Assembly (NCBI GenBank): GCA_016715195.1
Contig: JADKBB010000020.1
Coordinates: 1 to 64,000, forward strand
Reading direction: 5' to 3'
DNA from: Candidatus Villigracilis proximus
GTDB taxonomy: Bacteria; Chloroflexota; Anaerolineae; Anaerolineales; Villigracilaceae
Length of the DNA stretch: 64,000 nt
The notes below the pieces were generated by a model, which had not been told where the DNA came from, made no database searches, and saw nothing but the letters and a program-made list of their open reading frames with translations. Shown here piece after piece: positions 51,617 through 60,013 of the stretch. Each line of letters starts with the position of its first letter. The stretch's first letter is position 1. The position numbers and the translations under genes were made by a program.

Positions 51617-52432
51617 CTATCCCCTATGATCGTTGTTTTTATGCCCTCTTCCAAATTGGGAGAGGGGTATTCTTTTGCTGAAATCCAATACCATAAAATC
51701 TTTGGCGAGCGCCACATCACCGGGGAAGGTGGTGCGCGCTTCGGCAATAAGATCACCTGTTGCGTATTTACCAGTTGCGTAATGAATCAGGTAGAGCTTG
51801 CCAACTTCTGCTTTTCGGGCGATCTCACCTGCCTGTTTCGCTGAAGTATGCCCTATCGAATCTCCGCCCGCTTCGTGGATCAAGACATCCACCCCTTCGC
51901 TCAAGCGGACAACTTCATCACAGGGTTCGGTATCACATGAATAAGCCATAACCTTTTGGCTTTGCGCGAATTCGATCCGCAGCCCTATGTTTGGAATCAT
52001 GTGTTTTACTGGAGATGCATGAATTATAAAATCAGAGCAATCCATTACCGGTGTCATTTCTTCGGCGGGCAGGCGATGAAATGTGACGGGGAAAAAATTT
52101 GGCCAGGCAGACCAGTTATAAAATCCCATGAGGCCTTCAACGCGGTCCAATGTATATTGCAACCCGTAAATATTAAGCGGTTTTTGCCGCCCGATGAGCC
52201 ACATATCCATCAGCAAAAGCGGAACGCCGGAAGCGTGATCTGGATGAAAGTGAGTGACAATGATATCGGTAATATCATTAATATCCAACCCGGCCTGTTC
52301 GAGGCGCAGGATTGGATTGCTAACCGAATCGATCAATACAATACGCTCATTCCCCACAACGACCATGTGTGTATTTTCGCTATCCTTTGTCGGAATCGCA
52401 TTTGATGAACCAAGAATAATTACTTTTGGCAT
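51617..52432 (-). CDS. MBL-fold metallohydrolase, RNase Z-like
   Basis: 271 residues. HFHPDHASG (about 61-69) is the metal-binding H-x-H-x-D-H motif. Further ligands are SPVKH, the Asp in YSCDTEP and LIHY. VDVLIHEAGGDSIGHTSAKQ is like the RNase Z/arylsulfatase group. The tail after FMVLDF is encoded across a CCCTCTTCC/GGGAGAGGG hairpin (51644-51666), so the true stop may be earlier and the last 20 residues may come from an indel. Confidence 0.85.
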   Translation of the reverse strand: MPKVIILGSSNAIPTKDSENTHMVVVGNERIVLIDSVSNPILRLEQAGLDINDITDIIVTHFHPDHASGVPLLLMDMWLIGRQKPLNIYGLQYTLDRVEGLMGFYNWSAWPNFFPVTFHRLPAEEMTPVMDCSDFIIHASPVKHMIPNIGLRIEFAQSQKVMAYSCDTEPCDEVVRLSEGVDVLIHEAGGDSIGHTSAKQAGEIARKAEVGKLYLIHYATGKYATGDLIAEARTTFPGDVALAKDFMVLDFSKRIPLSQFGRGHKNNDHRG

Positions 52433-52485
52433 GATTCCTATCTTAACCTAAATTTCCGCGCCCAAAAATCTCAACTTTATTATCA

Positions 52486-52523
52486 AAATACAGGATGCCC
52501 TGCACTCTTCACAGGGCATCCTG
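52486..52523 (-). terminator. Terminator after the ABC exporter genes
   Basis: CAGGATGCCCTG / CAGGGCATCCTG (52491-52502 / 52512-52523) with a 9-base loop, then TATTTTG on the minus strand. Confidence 0.8.
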
Positions 52524-52562
52524 CTCAAACTTCAGACCTGCAAGCACAACAAGGAAACGCAG

Positions 52563-54005
52563 TTACCCGCCCATGACATTTAACAAGAGGCCCGGCGTAA
52601 CATAAGCTTCGATCAGCGCTGCAATTGCCAGCAAAGGCACCACTACGCCAAGAAATATCTTTGTCCAGTCTGCGAGCAATTCAAGGATCACTTCACCCAT
52701 TGATTTTCCAATCTGCGGTGTGACAATCGAAACGCCCATATAAAGCACCACGGCGCTGCCGATCATCAATGCTGGAAGTTCAAATATGCCATGCGGCGCA
52801 ACGCCGGCAAGGAATATTGGTCCGGGTTGAATTGGCATTTGAACGCTAAGCAACAATACAGCAAACACACCGCCGATCAAACCAATATTAAGCATGTACA
52901 ACAGAATGCCCAAAACACTAAACGAAAATAAACCCGCGAAAAATATAACCGTCACGGCACGTGTATTATTCAGAAACAGAAATGGCGCATTAATATTTTC
53001 TTGTATGTTTGAAAGGCTGGGCATCTCGCGCGCACCGGCTGCGATCTTCTCAAGATTTTCAGGCGAAGCCTTCGCGATCACCTCTGAAACATTCACCATC
53101 ACCCAGTCGTACCCCATCCACAAACTTATGCCAGCAACAAAAATCATCGCTAAAAGAGCGGGGGCAATGCGGCGCATGGCACCTCCCAACACACGACCAT
53201 ACCATTCACCAATCGTATGCGCACCACCGATGAAATTCTCCCAAAATGTGCGCCATATCCAGCTTAGATTAATCACATCAATTTCACGGCCCAATAAATA
53301 CTCGCGCTGAAAGTGGGCAATTCCCACGCGGATCAACAGCAGCGAAATAATCATCACACCTGCCACCGCCAGCCAAAGCACCTGCTCATTTCCCCAAAAC
53401 AGCATCACAGCTTCGCCTTGCATCAAAATGGCAACAGGAATCACAATGAACGAAGCCAGCAAATTCGCAGCCTTAACCGAAGTGGATTGCACAGAGATCA
53501 CAATCGCCGCACTGACCATCAAGGTGGCGTGTGCCGTGGTCAAAAAGAACAACTGCACCATCACACTGAAAGACGGCATCTCAAGCCCCTGACGCGAGAT
53601 CATGATCAGATAAAGAAAAATGGAAAGATAGCTCGCCACCAAAGGAGTCGCTACACCCACCAATAACTTTCCAAAATACAATTGCCAATTATCCAGCGGC
53701 GCGCTCAAAATAGGCTCAATCGTTCCGCGTTCCTTTTCACCTACAAAAGACTCAAGCGCAACCACCAGCGAGATCGTGATCGGAAAAAATCCAATGATCA
53801 TGATCGAGAATGGCACGAGCCGGTCTAAAATTAAATTAGCATCGTATTGATTTAAGAAATCCACAGTCTGCTTGGCAAATTCATTCATCAAAACTGGAAA
53901 GCACAGAGTCAAAATAATCATCGGCGCCAGCACACGCCAGTCACGAAATTGATCCTTCAGTTCACGCCCCGCCACAAGCCAGACAAGTTTAAGTTTATTG
54001 AACAT
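52563..54005 (-). CDS. ABC-2 permease fused to a SpoIIM-like membrane domain
   Basis: 480 residues. The N-terminal half is an ABC-2 permease: VAGRELKDQFRDWRVLAPMI, then EKERGTIEPILSAPL, with about six helices. The C-terminal half (about 270-480) matches the SpoIIM/DUF95 family: INAPFLFLNNTRAVTVIFFA, GVAPHGIFELPALMIGSAV, GEVILELLADWTKIFLG and AYVTPGLL. SpoIIM-like domains occur beside ABC exporters and sporulation or envelope genes; a fusion in one chain is less usual. Overlaps the ATPase gene by 11 bases. Confidence 0.82.
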   Translation of the reverse strand: MFNKLKLVWLVAGRELKDQFRDWRVLAPMIILTLCFPVLMNEFAKQTVDFLNQYDANLILDRLVPFSIMIIGFFPITISLVVALESFVGEKERGTIEPILSAPLDNWQLYFGKLLVGVATPLVASYLSIFLYLIMISRQGLEMPSFSVMVQLFFLTTAHATLMVSAAIVISVQSTSVKAANLLASFIVIPVAILMQGEAVMLFWGNEQVLWLAVAGVMIISLLLIRVGIAHFQREYLLGREIDVINLSWIWRTFWENFIGGAHTIGEWYGRVLGGAMRRIAPALLAMIFVAGISLWMGYDWVMVNVSEVIAKASPENLEKIAAGAREMPSLSNIQENINAPFLFLNNTRAVTVIFFAGLFSFSVLGILLYMLNIGLIGGVFAVLLLSVQMPIQPGPIFLAGVAPHGIFELPALMIGSAVVLYMGVSIVTPQIGKSMGEVILELLADWTKIFLGVVVPLLAIAALIEAYVTPGLLLNVMGG

Positions 54006-54930
54006 TTTCGCGTCCTTTTGCTTCCGCCATTACCTTGAGATAAACCTGCTCCAATGTGCGCGGCTCTTCTTGAAACGCCATGACCGAAGCGGATTTCGCA
54101 GACAGAGCCTTCAAAATTAGTGGATTGGATTCCTGCGGCCGCTCCACACGGACTTTGAAACTGGTCGCCGTCCGAGAGAGCATTTCCACATCTTTGGGCA
54201 GTTCCAACCCACCTGCATCCCATGTATCGCTGAATTTAATTTCATATTCCGGAGCGCCAAGCACATTATGCTTTAACTCTTCCAGCGAGCCTTGCATCAA
54301 AATCCGCCCGCGATAAATAATGGCGATCTTATCTGCCAGCGCTTCCACTTCTGTCAAATTATGTGAGCAGATCACAATCGTGCGCTGAGACGATTTCAAA
54401 CGCGCAATCTCATCCCGTACCAACCGTGCAGATTCAGGATCCATGGCGGAGGTAGGCTCATCCAGCAGAAGCACACCAGGGTCGTGCATCATGGCGCGCG
54501 CCAGCGCCAGTTTTTGGCGCATCCCTTTTGAATACTCACCAATGCGGCGTTTTGAGGCTTCAGTCAACCCGAAGTATTGAAGCAGATGCTCACTGCGAGC
54601 CTTGCGTGCCGAGGCTGACAAACTGTAGACCTGACCGAAAAAATCCAAATATTCAATGGCGGTCATTCGCATGTATAAACCATGCTGCTCAGTGAGCACA
54701 CCCACCGAAGAGCGCACATCATGCCCATTCTTGACAACATCATAACCAGCTACTTTGGCCCAGCCGCTTGTTGGCGTTAACAAAGCAGTCAACATCCGAA
54801 CGGTGGTGGTTTTACCCGCACCATTCTGACCCAAAATTGCCAAAATTTGTCCTGCATCTACAGAAAGGTTCACTTCATCCACGGCCAGAAAGTCGTGGAA
54901 TTGCTTGGTTAGATCATGAGTTTCTATCAT
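53995..54930 (-). CDS. ABC transporter ATP-binding protein
   Basis: 311 residues. Walker A GQNGAGKTT, Q-loop LTEQHGLYMRM, signature YSKGMRQKLALARAMM (SKG for the usual SGG), Walker B VLLLDEPTSAMD, switch His CSHNLTE. A C-terminal 80-residue extension follows, as in exporters of the ABC-2 type. Pairs with the permease downstream. The substrate is unknown. Confidence 0.92.
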   Translation of the reverse strand: MIETHDLTKQFHDFLAVDEVNLSVDAGQILAILGQNGAGKTTTVRMLTALLTPTSGWAKVAGYDVVKNGHDVRSSVGVLTEQHGLYMRMTAIEYLDFFGQVYSLSASARKARSEHLLQYFGLTEASKRRIGEYSKGMRQKLALARAMMHDPGVLLLDEPTSAMDPESARLVRDEIARLKSSQRTIVICSHNLTEVEALADKIAIIYRGRILMQGSLEELKHNVLGAPEYEIKFSDTWDAGGLELPKDVEMLSRTATSFKVRVERPQESNPLILKALSAKSASVMAFQEEPRTLEQVYLKVMAEAKGRENVQ

Positions 54931-55147
54931 TTTGATCCTTATAAATTAATAATGTAGCCGTTTTTAGGGAACACCCAAATACACGACTAGATAAGCAAAC
55001 ACAACCTTACGTCTAATAATGCCTACTTAAATGGTCGTTCCTATTTTATTCCCCACTTCACTATATCTGCCCTGACAGAGACCTTACAATATCCGGACAG
55101 GCCGATCTTGAATCGGACGGCAAGGCGCCCATGTGTTTAAACGAAGT
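54931..55147. other. Gene-free spacer
   Basis: 217 bases between the ATPase gene and the lgt stop. I see no ORF with a ribosome site and no strong hairpin. Confidence 0.5.
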
Positions 55148-55963
55148 TCACGACGAAGAATTGACAGGCCGCCCGCCAGCAAGCTGACGAGCTCCCAAAA
55201 TGAGACCCACTCCTACAAATACAACTGCAAAGAATATCTGATTAATATTCACCCCGCTGACAAGTGCAACGTCCAACCGCAGGAATTCGAGCAAAAAACG
55301 GACGAAGGAATAAAAGCCAAGATATGCAAGAAAAAGATCACCCGCCTTGAGGATATTTGCAAAGCGGCGCGCAATCCAAAAAAGAAAGATCAGATTTGCA
55401 AAATTTAAAATGGCTTCATAAGCGAATAATGGATGATAAAAATCCATTGTTTCAAATCCGGTCAAACGGTAAGCTGGTTCGATATATATTTTCCACGGCA
55501 GGGTGGTGGGAAGACCATAAAGTTCCTGATTGAAATAATTCCCGAGGCGGCCAATGGCTTGAGCAAGCGCCAGACCGGGAGCAAGAATATCTGTCAGTTC
55601 CCAAAAGCTTAATTCACTCCTGCGTGCGAAAAAGAATAAAGCAATCGAGCCACCGATCCATGCGCCCGGAATGCCATAACCGCCCAGCCAAAACGCCAGT
55701 ACGTCCAAAAAATGGGTGAGGTAATATTCGGTGGTCAGACCCAGCTGAACGGAGGAAAGAGGCGGGGTGAAAATGTGCCAGAGGCGCGCGCCGATCGTCC
55801 CCCAGATCACCAAGGGCAGGAAAAGATAATAGATCGTCTCCGGGTCGTAGTTGCGTTTTTGGGCTTCGCGCACGGCTAACAAGGCCCCTACTGCCAGTCC
55901 AAGCACAAGCAGGAGTCCGTTCAAGCGGAAGGTCAGTGGGCCAAGCGAAAATCCTTCAAACAT
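55148..55963 (-). CDS. lgt: Prolipoprotein diacylglyceryl transferase
   Basis: 271 residues from ATG 55963. It adds diacylglycerol to the lipobox Cys, as needed by the several lipoproteins in this window. Seven membrane helices; GYGIPGAWIGG, the family signature GRLGNYFNQELYG (about 140-152) with its Arg and Asn, and HPLFAYEA are visible. The start overlaps the stop of the phosphatidyltransferase gene (TGATG). Confidence 0.95.
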   Translation of the reverse strand: MFEGFSLGPLTFRLNGLLLVLGLAVGALLAVREAQKRNYDPETIYYLFLPLVIWGTIGARLWHIFTPPLSSVQLGLTTEYYLTHFLDVLAFWLGGYGIPGAWIGGSIALFFFARRSELSFWELTDILAPGLALAQAIGRLGNYFNQELYGLPTTLPWKIYIEPAYRLTGFETMDFYHPLFAYEAILNFANLIFLFWIARRFANILKAGDLFLAYLGFYSFVRFLLEFLRLDVALVSGVNINQIFFAVVFVGVGLILGARQLAGGRPVNSSS

Positions 55964-56601
55964 CAATGTATATATTCCCTGGCTTTTTCTTCACGGGCTT
56001 TTCTCATACGCTCATGCCCCTGGGCGCGGACAAAAAGTATGCGCTGCAATGCGGTGAAGTTGCCGAGCACAGCGATCACAACCGCAGCAATAAAAGGTTG
56101 ATTGAAGATCAACAAAGGAATTAAAACTATATAGCGTTCTACACGAGTCAGAATACCGACCTTGGCTGTAAAGTTCAATCCTTCGGCTCTGGCTTTCACA
56201 TAAGAAACAAGCACTGAACCCGCCGTCGCTGCAAACGTAACCATAACTCCGGAATAATTTTCCTGCGAAAGGAAAAAATATAAAAGTCCGCCAAAGGTGA
56301 TGAACTCTGCATACCGGTCACTGACAGAATCCACGAACCCGCCAAAGTCGCTGTTATCGCCGCGCAGACGCGCCATGGTTCCATCCAACGCATCCACAAG
56401 AACGGAGAGCAGCAGGACAATACCGCCTGTGGTCATTTTGCCCTGTGAAATAATATATGCGCCAATGGTTGTGCCGACCAGTCCCAACAGGGTAATGGCA
56501 TTCGGCGTTAACCCGAGGCGGTTTAGAAATGTCCCGATGGGATCGAGTATGCCTTTAAAAATGAGCCGCAATCTATCAGTAAATGTTATTTTTTGATTCA
56601 T
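55963..56601 (-). CDS. CDP-alcohol phosphatidyltransferase
   Basis: 212 residues. The active-site motif D-x2-D-G-x2-A-R-x8-G-x3-D-x3-D is complete in DALDGTMARLRGDNSDFGGF and the following VDSVSDR. Five to six helices. This makes a phospholipid head group from CDP-diacylglycerol; PgsA-like (phosphatidylglycerol-phosphate) or phosphatidylinositol-phosphate synthase cannot be told apart here. Coupled to lgt. Confidence 0.9.
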   Translation of the reverse strand: MNQKITFTDRLRLIFKGILDPIGTFLNRLGLTPNAITLLGLVGTTIGAYIISQGKMTTGGIVLLLSVLVDALDGTMARLRGDNSDFGGFVDSVSDRYAEFITFGGLLYFFLSQENYSGVMVTFAATAGSVLVSYVKARAEGLNFTAKVGILTRVERYIVLIPLLIFNQPFIAAVVIAVLGNFTALQRILFVRAQGHERMRKAREEKAREYIH

Positions 56602-56624
56602 GGTTTGGGTTAAATTCTCCTCAT

Positions 56625-56691
56625 CAAAAAAATGACGAATATGTTTGATGAAATTCGGGTTTCAGCCTCATTTCTCAACGGGTATTCGTCA
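56625..56691 (-). terminator. Probable terminator after the ftsK-like gene
   Basis: TGACGAATA (56633-56641) and TATTCGTCA (56683-56691) close a 41-base loop, with TTTTTTT following on the minus strand. The loop is long, so confidence is moderate. Confidence 0.5.
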
Positions 56692-56708
56692 CTCCATTTG
56701 GAATTAAA

Positions 56709-58934
56709 TTATTCGCCGAGCTTTCCTTCATCCGCCAGATCATCTTCGCTGACGAGCACATCGCGCTCCTTGCCGCCGCCTTGAGAGGGACCGACAACTC
56801 CCATTTCTTCAAGCTGGTCGAGCAAACGCGCGGCACGCGGATATCCAACCCGCAAACGACGCTGTAACAACGAAGCAGATGCGCGTTGACTCGAACGCAC
56901 GATGGAAATCGCCTGTTCGATCAATCCGTCATCTTCACCTTCGCCGGGTTCCTGCAAAAGTTTTTCCCACGGCGGGGTATCGTCCACTTCAATGTCACTC
57001 TTTTGCCAATGGGAGATGATGCGTTCGATTTCCATATCGGTGATCATTACGCCTTGTGCGCGGACAGGGTTGCCCACTTCTGGATTCAGGAAGAGCATAT
57101 CACCACGGCCCAGCAAAGACTCGGCGCCGGTGTAATCCAGAATAACGCGGCTATCAATACCGGAGGCCACTGCAAACGCCAAACGCGCGGGGAAATTGGC
57201 TTTGATCAGACCCGTCACCACATCGGTGGAGGGACGCTGTGTAGCAACAACCAGATGAATGCCCGTGGCGCGTGCCATTTGCGCAAGACGAACAAGATTA
57301 TGCTCGGTCACATCCGGAGCCGACATCATCAGGTCGGCGAGTTCATCGATCAAGACCACGATGCGCGGAAGTGCTTTACCATCCGCTTTACGTGTGATCT
57401 TATTGTTATAAGATTGGAGGTCGCGGGCATGTGCGCTTTCAAGCAAACGATAGCGGTGTTCCATTTCAACAACCACCCAACGCAAAACACCGAGAATGCG
57501 TTCGATATTGGTTTCCACTTTACCAAATAAATGAGGCAATCCATTAAAGCGGATCAACTCCACCATTTTTGAATCGATCATTACCATGCGCAAGTCTTCG
57601 GGTGTGTTGTTCATGGCAAGACAGGCAGCGATGGATGTGATACAGACCGATTTACCGGAACCTGTTGCGCCTGCGATCAGAACATGCGGCATGCGCGCAA
57701 GGTCAGCAATCAGAGGATGACCGGAAACGTCACGTCCAATGGCAACTGCAAGCGGCACACCCATTTTATTGAAAGCATCAGACTCGAGCAAAGTCTTTAA
57801 GCGGACGACTGAGCTGTGTGTATTTGGCACTTCGATGCCGACATAAGGTTTGCCGGGCACAGGCGCTTCGATACGCAAACGCTGGGCAGATAATGCCAGC
57901 GCAATATCTTTTTCGAGAGAAGCGATCTGCGCAACACGCACTTTCATTTGCTGCACATCTTCTTCATCCGAACCGGGCTTTTTGATAAAACCCGGCTGTA
58001 CTGCAAATTGAGTCACGGACGGGCCGACACGATAACCAATGACTGTGGCAGGGATGCCAAAATCTGCCAGCGTTTTCATGATCAGACCCGCTGTTTGATT
58101 AATGGTCCGATCGTCAGCGCGGACGGCTGTTTCGCCGAGCAAAATACTTAAAGGTGGAAGTTCTTCGCCGCGTGGTGAGGGCTTGAATGGTTTCTCAGAT
58201 TTTTTATCAGCGGCTTTTAAAGAGGTGCGGAATTCGGGCGGCAAAGGTTGTGCTTTTTTCTTTGGAGTTGATTCTTTTGCGGCCTGTTCGTCTTCTTTAT
58301 TTTCAGTTTCTGCTTCAACGGTGGCCGGGGTTGGAGTTGCCACGATCACTGGCGCTGCTTCACCGGCAATCTGCAATAACCAAATTTCCAGTTTTGCCCA
58401 TAAGCCAAAGCCTGTCATAACCATTAATAGCCAGAGCAGGAAGATGACCAATGTGCCAAAGATGGGGCTCATGGACTGCCAGGCCAGTGTGACCAACCCC
58501 CAGCCGAGGCGGCCGCCGTCCATGCCGGACTCTGCCCGGATGAGGCTGTTGCCCCAGAAAACAGCGAGCAGGCCCAGGGTTAGGAGAGATGCGAGTTCGA
58601 GTGCAATCAGCTGTCCCCAGTGGATTTGTCTGCCGTCGCGCCGCAGCAGGGTGTATCCGATGTATCCTATTCCAAAGAGAACGAGGAAACTGCCCCAGCC
58701 AAACCAGAGTTTGAGCAGGTTTGCAAATGGGGTGAGGAGTGCGCCTTCGGTAATGCCCCACACGGCAAGCACAGACATGATTGCGAATGCAATCAAAATA
58801 ACACCTGCTGAGTCACGCAAGAAGCGTCCAAATTGCAGGTAAAAGCGTGCAAGCCTTTCGAGCCAGTCGTTATTGTGTGATGGCGGTTCGGCTTGGGCGT
58901 ATTGTCTGTTGCTCGGGCGGGGTGATTCGGACAT
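56709..58934 (-). CDS. ftsK: DNA translocase FtsK/SpoIIIE
   Basis: 741 residues. Four N-terminal membrane helices (about 45-185), a linker rich in Glu, Lys and Pro (about 200-265), and then the alpha/beta motor with Walker A IAGATGSGKSVC and Walker B RIVVLIDELADLM. The RecA fold continues to TQRPSTDVVTGLIKANFP. A C-terminal gamma winged helix (LLQRRLRVGYPRAARLLDQL, then GVVGPSQGGGKERDVLV) reads KOPS-like sites. Starts 6 bases after the S1-protein gene. Confidence 0.94.
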   Translation of the reverse strand: MSESPRPSNRQYAQAEPPSHNNDWLERLARFYLQFGRFLRDSAGVILIAFAIMSVLAVWGITEGALLTPFANLLKLWFGWGSFLVLFGIGYIGYTLLRRDGRQIHWGQLIALELASLLTLGLLAVFWGNSLIRAESGMDGGRLGWGLVTLAWQSMSPIFGTLVIFLLWLLMVMTGFGLWAKLEIWLLQIAGEAAPVIVATPTPATVEAETENKEDEQAAKESTPKKKAQPLPPEFRTSLKAADKKSEKPFKPSPRGEELPPLSILLGETAVRADDRTINQTAGLIMKTLADFGIPATVIGYRVGPSVTQFAVQPGFIKKPGSDEEDVQQMKVRVAQIASLEKDIALALSAQRLRIEAPVPGKPYVGIEVPNTHSSVVRLKTLLESDAFNKMGVPLAVAIGRDVSGHPLIADLARMPHVLIAGATGSGKSVCITSIAACLAMNNTPEDLRMVMIDSKMVELIRFNGLPHLFGKVETNIERILGVLRWVVVEMEHRYRLLESAHARDLQSYNNKITRKADGKALPRIVVLIDELADLMMSAPDVTEHNLVRLAQMARATGIHLVVATQRPSTDVVTGLIKANFPARLAFAVASGIDSRVILDYTGAESLLGRGDMLFLNPEVGNPVRAQGVMITDMEIERIISHWQKSDIEVDDTPPWEKLLQEPGEGEDDGLIEQAISIVRSSQRASASLLQRRLRVGYPRAARLLDQLEEMGVVGPSQGGGKERDVLVSEDDLADEGKLGE

Positions 58935-58939
58935 TTGTT

Positions 58940-59905
58940 TTACTCAAGCCTCATGCTGAGTCCCATGCGCTGATGGGCTGAGTCTAAATGCAGAATACGC
59001 ACTTGTACATTTTGCCCTTCAGCAAGGATTTCCTTTAAGGGTTTTCCTTCTGATTGTGGAATTTCAGATGCATGGATCAAGCCTTCGATGCCATTATCCA
59101 GCCGTGCGAATGCGCCAAAAGAAAGCACGCTTGTAATCGTGGCAGGTTTGGTGCAGCCTTCGGGTAGATCTGTGGATGCGTTGTTCCAGGGATTCGGGAG
59201 CAGACGTTTGAGGCTTAAGGCAACACGACAACGCTCAGGAGAGAGATCAAGTACCTGCACGTCGATGGTGCTGCCAATTTTTACGATATGAGTTGGGTGG
59301 GAAACCCGTCCCCAGGATAATTCTGAGATGTGGATCAAGCCTTCGACCCCGCCCAGATCAACGAATACGCCGAAATCAGTTACGTTCGTAACCATGCCCT
59401 GAACATGCTGGCCGGGTTGCAAAGCGTGGAATAATTCTGCGCGTTTGCCGGGCTCGGATTGAGCGGCGCGTTCAGAGAAGACTACGCGTCCATCTTCAGG
59501 CACGCATTCGATCACTTTTAAGCGAAGTGAGCGGCCAACATATGATTCAAGGTCATGATCACGTTCTCCGATCTCAACCTTGCCTGCCAGATCGATCAGA
59601 TGCGAAAATGGCACAAATCCATAGAGACCTTCGCCCTCCACAAGCAGGCCTCCACGATTATGTCCGGTAACAGCAAGATCAATGATCTGATCGCGCATAT
59701 ATAGGTCTTTGACCTGGGTCCAATTTGCGGCAGGCTTTTTTTCCGTGGAATTGCTTTTCGATTCATCACGGAACTCAGGCCTGCTCCCCGCCGACCTGAC
59801 AATTGGATTCGCCGAAGAACGGCTTTCCTCTGCCAGTACCGATGACCACCAGCCCTCGTCAATCTGAGGCATCGGATTTTCCTGTTTACCTTTTTGTCCA
59901 ACCAT
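58940..59905 (-). CDS. Protein with three S1 RNA-binding domains
   Basis: 321 residues from ATG 59905 (AAGGAG upstream). After a charged 50-residue N-terminus, three S1 folds: the first around GGLLVEGEGLYGFVPFSHLI, the second the classical one (GMVTNVTDFGVFVDLGGVEG, LIHISELSWGRVSHP), the third GAFARLDNGIEGLIHASEIP. Shorter than ribosomal protein S1 (four to six repeats), so a partial S1-like or RNase-associated role is possible. Confidence 0.88.
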   Translation of the reverse strand: MVGQKGKQENPMPQIDEGWWSSVLAEESRSSANPIVRSAGSRPEFRDESKSNSTEKKPAANWTQVKDLYMRDQIIDLAVTGHNRGGLLVEGEGLYGFVPFSHLIDLAGKVEIGERDHDLESYVGRSLRLKVIECVPEDGRVVFSERAAQSEPGKRAELFHALQPGQHVQGMVTNVTDFGVFVDLGGVEGLIHISELSWGRVSHPTHIVKIGSTIDVQVLDLSPERCRVALSLKRLLPNPWNNASTDLPEGCTKPATITSVLSFGAFARLDNGIEGLIHASEIPQSEGKPLKEILAEGQNVQVRILHLDSAHQRMGLSMRLE

Positions 59906-60013
59906 TATGGACTCCTTCCCATTCCTATAAATATGAGCGGGGGGTTTCTTCCCGAAAACTGGAGAAACGCGCTCTTTGCACACAATAAAGGCAGGCCAAG
60001 CCTGCAAACTGCA

